Shown here in pieces: positions 62,911-64,000 of a DNA stretch of 64,000 nucleotides. The stretch is from an uncultured Acidobacteriota bacterium (GTDB taxonomy: Bacteria > Acidobacteriota > Terriglobia > Terriglobales > Acidobacteriaceae), in NCBI GenBank assembly GCA_903873705.1, contig CAIQPK010000072.1:124001-188000 (forward strand), in the 5' to 3' direction. A program made the position numbers and the translations under genes. The notes beneath the pieces are model-generated. The model was given only the letters and a program-made list of their open reading frames with translations, had not been told where the DNA came from and did no database searches. How positions within the stretch are numbered: position 1 is the stretch's first letter; the number at the start of each line of letters is the position of its first letter.

Positions 62911-63852
62911 ATGTTTACTCTGAATCGTTCTATGGCCCGTTTAGCCTGTGTGAGCCTGCTGGCAGGTGCTTTGCCGCTGGTGGCGCAGGAGTTGAGGAAT
63001 GAAGGACCGGTGGCTACGCAGGCTACTGTGTCAGTGGAGTCGAAGCAGTCGGTTCCGCTGGATCCGGCTACGGTGAAGGTGGAAGTGAATGGTCATGCGA
63101 CTACGCTGACGAGCATTACACCGATCCAGCCGGGGACGGCGCAGGTTGCCATTCTGATCGACGATGGTCTGCGTTCGAGCTTTGGCAACCAGGTTGGTGA
63201 AGTGAAGAAGTTTATCAACACGCTGCCGGAAGGAACGCAGGTGCTGGTGGGTTATATGCGCAATGGCAGCGTGATGTCGCAGGGCGGTTTTTCGGCTGAC
63301 CATGCTGCTGTGGCTGCCAGTGTGCGGATGCCGCTGTCGGCTGTGGGCATCAGCGCGAGCCCTTACTTCTGCCTGTCGGACTTTGTGAAGAAGTGGCCTT
63401 CGCGTGAAGCGGGACCCCGGTTCGTGCTGATGCTGAGCAACGGCGTCGATCCTTACAACGGCAGCACGTCGCTGATGAACCAGGACAGCCCTTATGTGGA
63501 GTCGGCGCAAGCCGATGCCCAGCGTGCCGGTGTGGCGGTCTATGCGGTGGCTTATTCCAATGCCGGGATGCGTGGTGAACGCGCTTCGTTCAGCGGTCAG
63601 AGTTACCTGAACCAGGTGGCGGATGCCACTGGCGGACGGTCGTTCTATAACCTGGACGGCAGCCCGGTTTCGCTGTCGCCTTACCTGAAGGCTTTCCGTT
63701 CGGCGATCGCGGAGAGCTATACGGCGACGTTCATGGCCAGTTCAGACCATGAGAAGCCGAATACGCTGGCGCGGTTGAAGATTACGACGTCGCAGCCTGG
63801 TTTGAAGCTGCACGCGCCGGATGCGGTGCATCCGGGTGCGGGTGGCGAGTAA
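62911..63852 (+). CDS. secreted VWA-like protein
   Basis: 313 aa from ATG 62911, with GGAGGA 5 bases upstream. The signal peptide (LACVSLLAGALPLVAQ) is followed by a beta-rich region and a von Willebrand A-type domain (about 75-270): AQVAILIDDGLRSS replaces the canonical DxSxS metal-binding motif (DDGLR), so ion binding may be lost. Such VWFA-related secreted proteins are abundant in Acidobacteria; their partners are unknown. It follows the TonB receptor but is separated by a possible terminator. Confidence 0.8.
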   Translation: MFTLNRSMARLACVSLLAGALPLVAQELRNEGPVATQATVSVESKQSVPLDPATVKVEVNGHATTLTSITPIQPGTAQVAILIDDGLRSSFGNQVGEVKKFINTLPEGTQVLVGYMRNGSVMSQGGFSADHAAVAASVRMPLSAVGISASPYFCLSDFVKKWPSREAGPRFVLMLSNGVDPYNGSTSLMNQDSPYVESAQADAQRAGVAVYAVAYSNAGMRGERASFSGQSYLNQVADATGGRSFYNLDGSPVSLSPYLKAFRSAIAESYTATFMASSDHEKPNTLARLKITTSQPGLKLHAPDAVHPGAGGE

Positions 63853-63874
63853 GGGTGGTTGTTGCGTATGGCTT

Positions 63875-63901
63875 CGCGGGCTCCCTCAATGGGGGCCCGC
63901 G
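63875..63901 (+). terminator. GC-rich hairpin after the VWA-like gene
   Basis: Arms CGCGGGCTCCC (63875-63885) and GGGGGCCCGCG (63891-63901) pair fully with one G-U, loop TCAAT. GTTTGTG follows instead of a T-run. It is a likely transcript-end hairpin. Confidence 0.65.
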
Positions 63902-63956
63902 GTGTTTGTGGGGGTGGCCCCCCCAGACTTGACTGCAAAGTCTCAGAAAACACAGG

Positions 63957-64000
63957 GCGAGGTCTGGGTAGACCCCGGGGTGTGGTCTGGGTTGGTCTGG
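63957..64000. repeat. GGTCTGG short direct repeats at the window edge
   Basis: GGTCTGG occurs three times within 44 bases, spaced irregularly, with the inverse AGACC between them. The region is cut by the window end, so it may be part of a larger element. Confidence 0.35.

Overview
The window looks like a chromosomal stretch of an acidobacterium of the class Terriglobia (Granulicella, Terriglobus and Edaphobacter are the kind of genera meant). This is inference. It rests on high GC with G/C-ending codons, a bcsQ-bcsAB-bcsZ-bcsC cellulose cluster with fused BcsA-BcsB, a secretin carrying TPR and cohesin domains, paired DUF3857/transglutaminase proteins, a secreted VWA protein, and intergenic palindromes of the type seen in those genomes. 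No ribosomal RNA, CRISPR array, phage module or transposase was recognised.

Layout. 0.2-0.3 kb: tRNA-Lys. 0.6-13.0 kb: cellulose synthesis and export genes on the plus strand; bcsC carries a reading-frame break near its start. 13.2-17.3 kb: two DUF3857/transglutaminase-like proteins, the second without the catalytic Cys and His. 17.3-28.3 kb: housekeeping and cell-envelope genes (polytopic membrane protein, flippase-like protein, argS, DUF4189, lipid kinase, a Tat-exported metallo-beta-lactamase-fold hydrolase, pepA, smpB), with several interspersed repeats between them. 28.7-33.5 kb: secretin, two pseudopilins and a secreted M48 protease whose frame breaks in a run of six G. 33.5-40.8 kb: queF, a pair of unknown membrane proteins, an MFS transporter with a translationally coupled glycosyltransferase, ispG, a DUF1801 protein and an outer-membrane protein.

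40.8-49.9 kb is the most coherent regulatory block: three two-domain universal stress proteins, an HdeD-like membrane protein, two Crp/Fnr regulators with N-terminal cysteine clusters, a PAS sensor kinase, a single-domain response regulator and an NtrC-type activator. Six inverted repeats of one form, GTGAY-N4-RTCAC, lie in the intergenic regions. Five of them sit about 70-90 bases before a start codon. Both regulators have an RETVTR recognition helix like that of CRP, which reads GTGA. I read this as one Crp/Fnr stress regulon, analogous in gene content to hypoxia or nitric-oxide dormancy regulons.

49.9-56.0 kb holds a tripartite RND efflux operon and a short remnant of an AtoE-like transporter. 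Its base composition is visibly lower in GC, and it lies on the 3' side of tRNA-Arg. 57.3-64.0 kb: a small anchored protein, a GT2 glycosyltransferase, a quinone oxidoreductase, a cobalamin riboswitch in front of a TonB-dependent receptor, and a secreted VWA-like protein.
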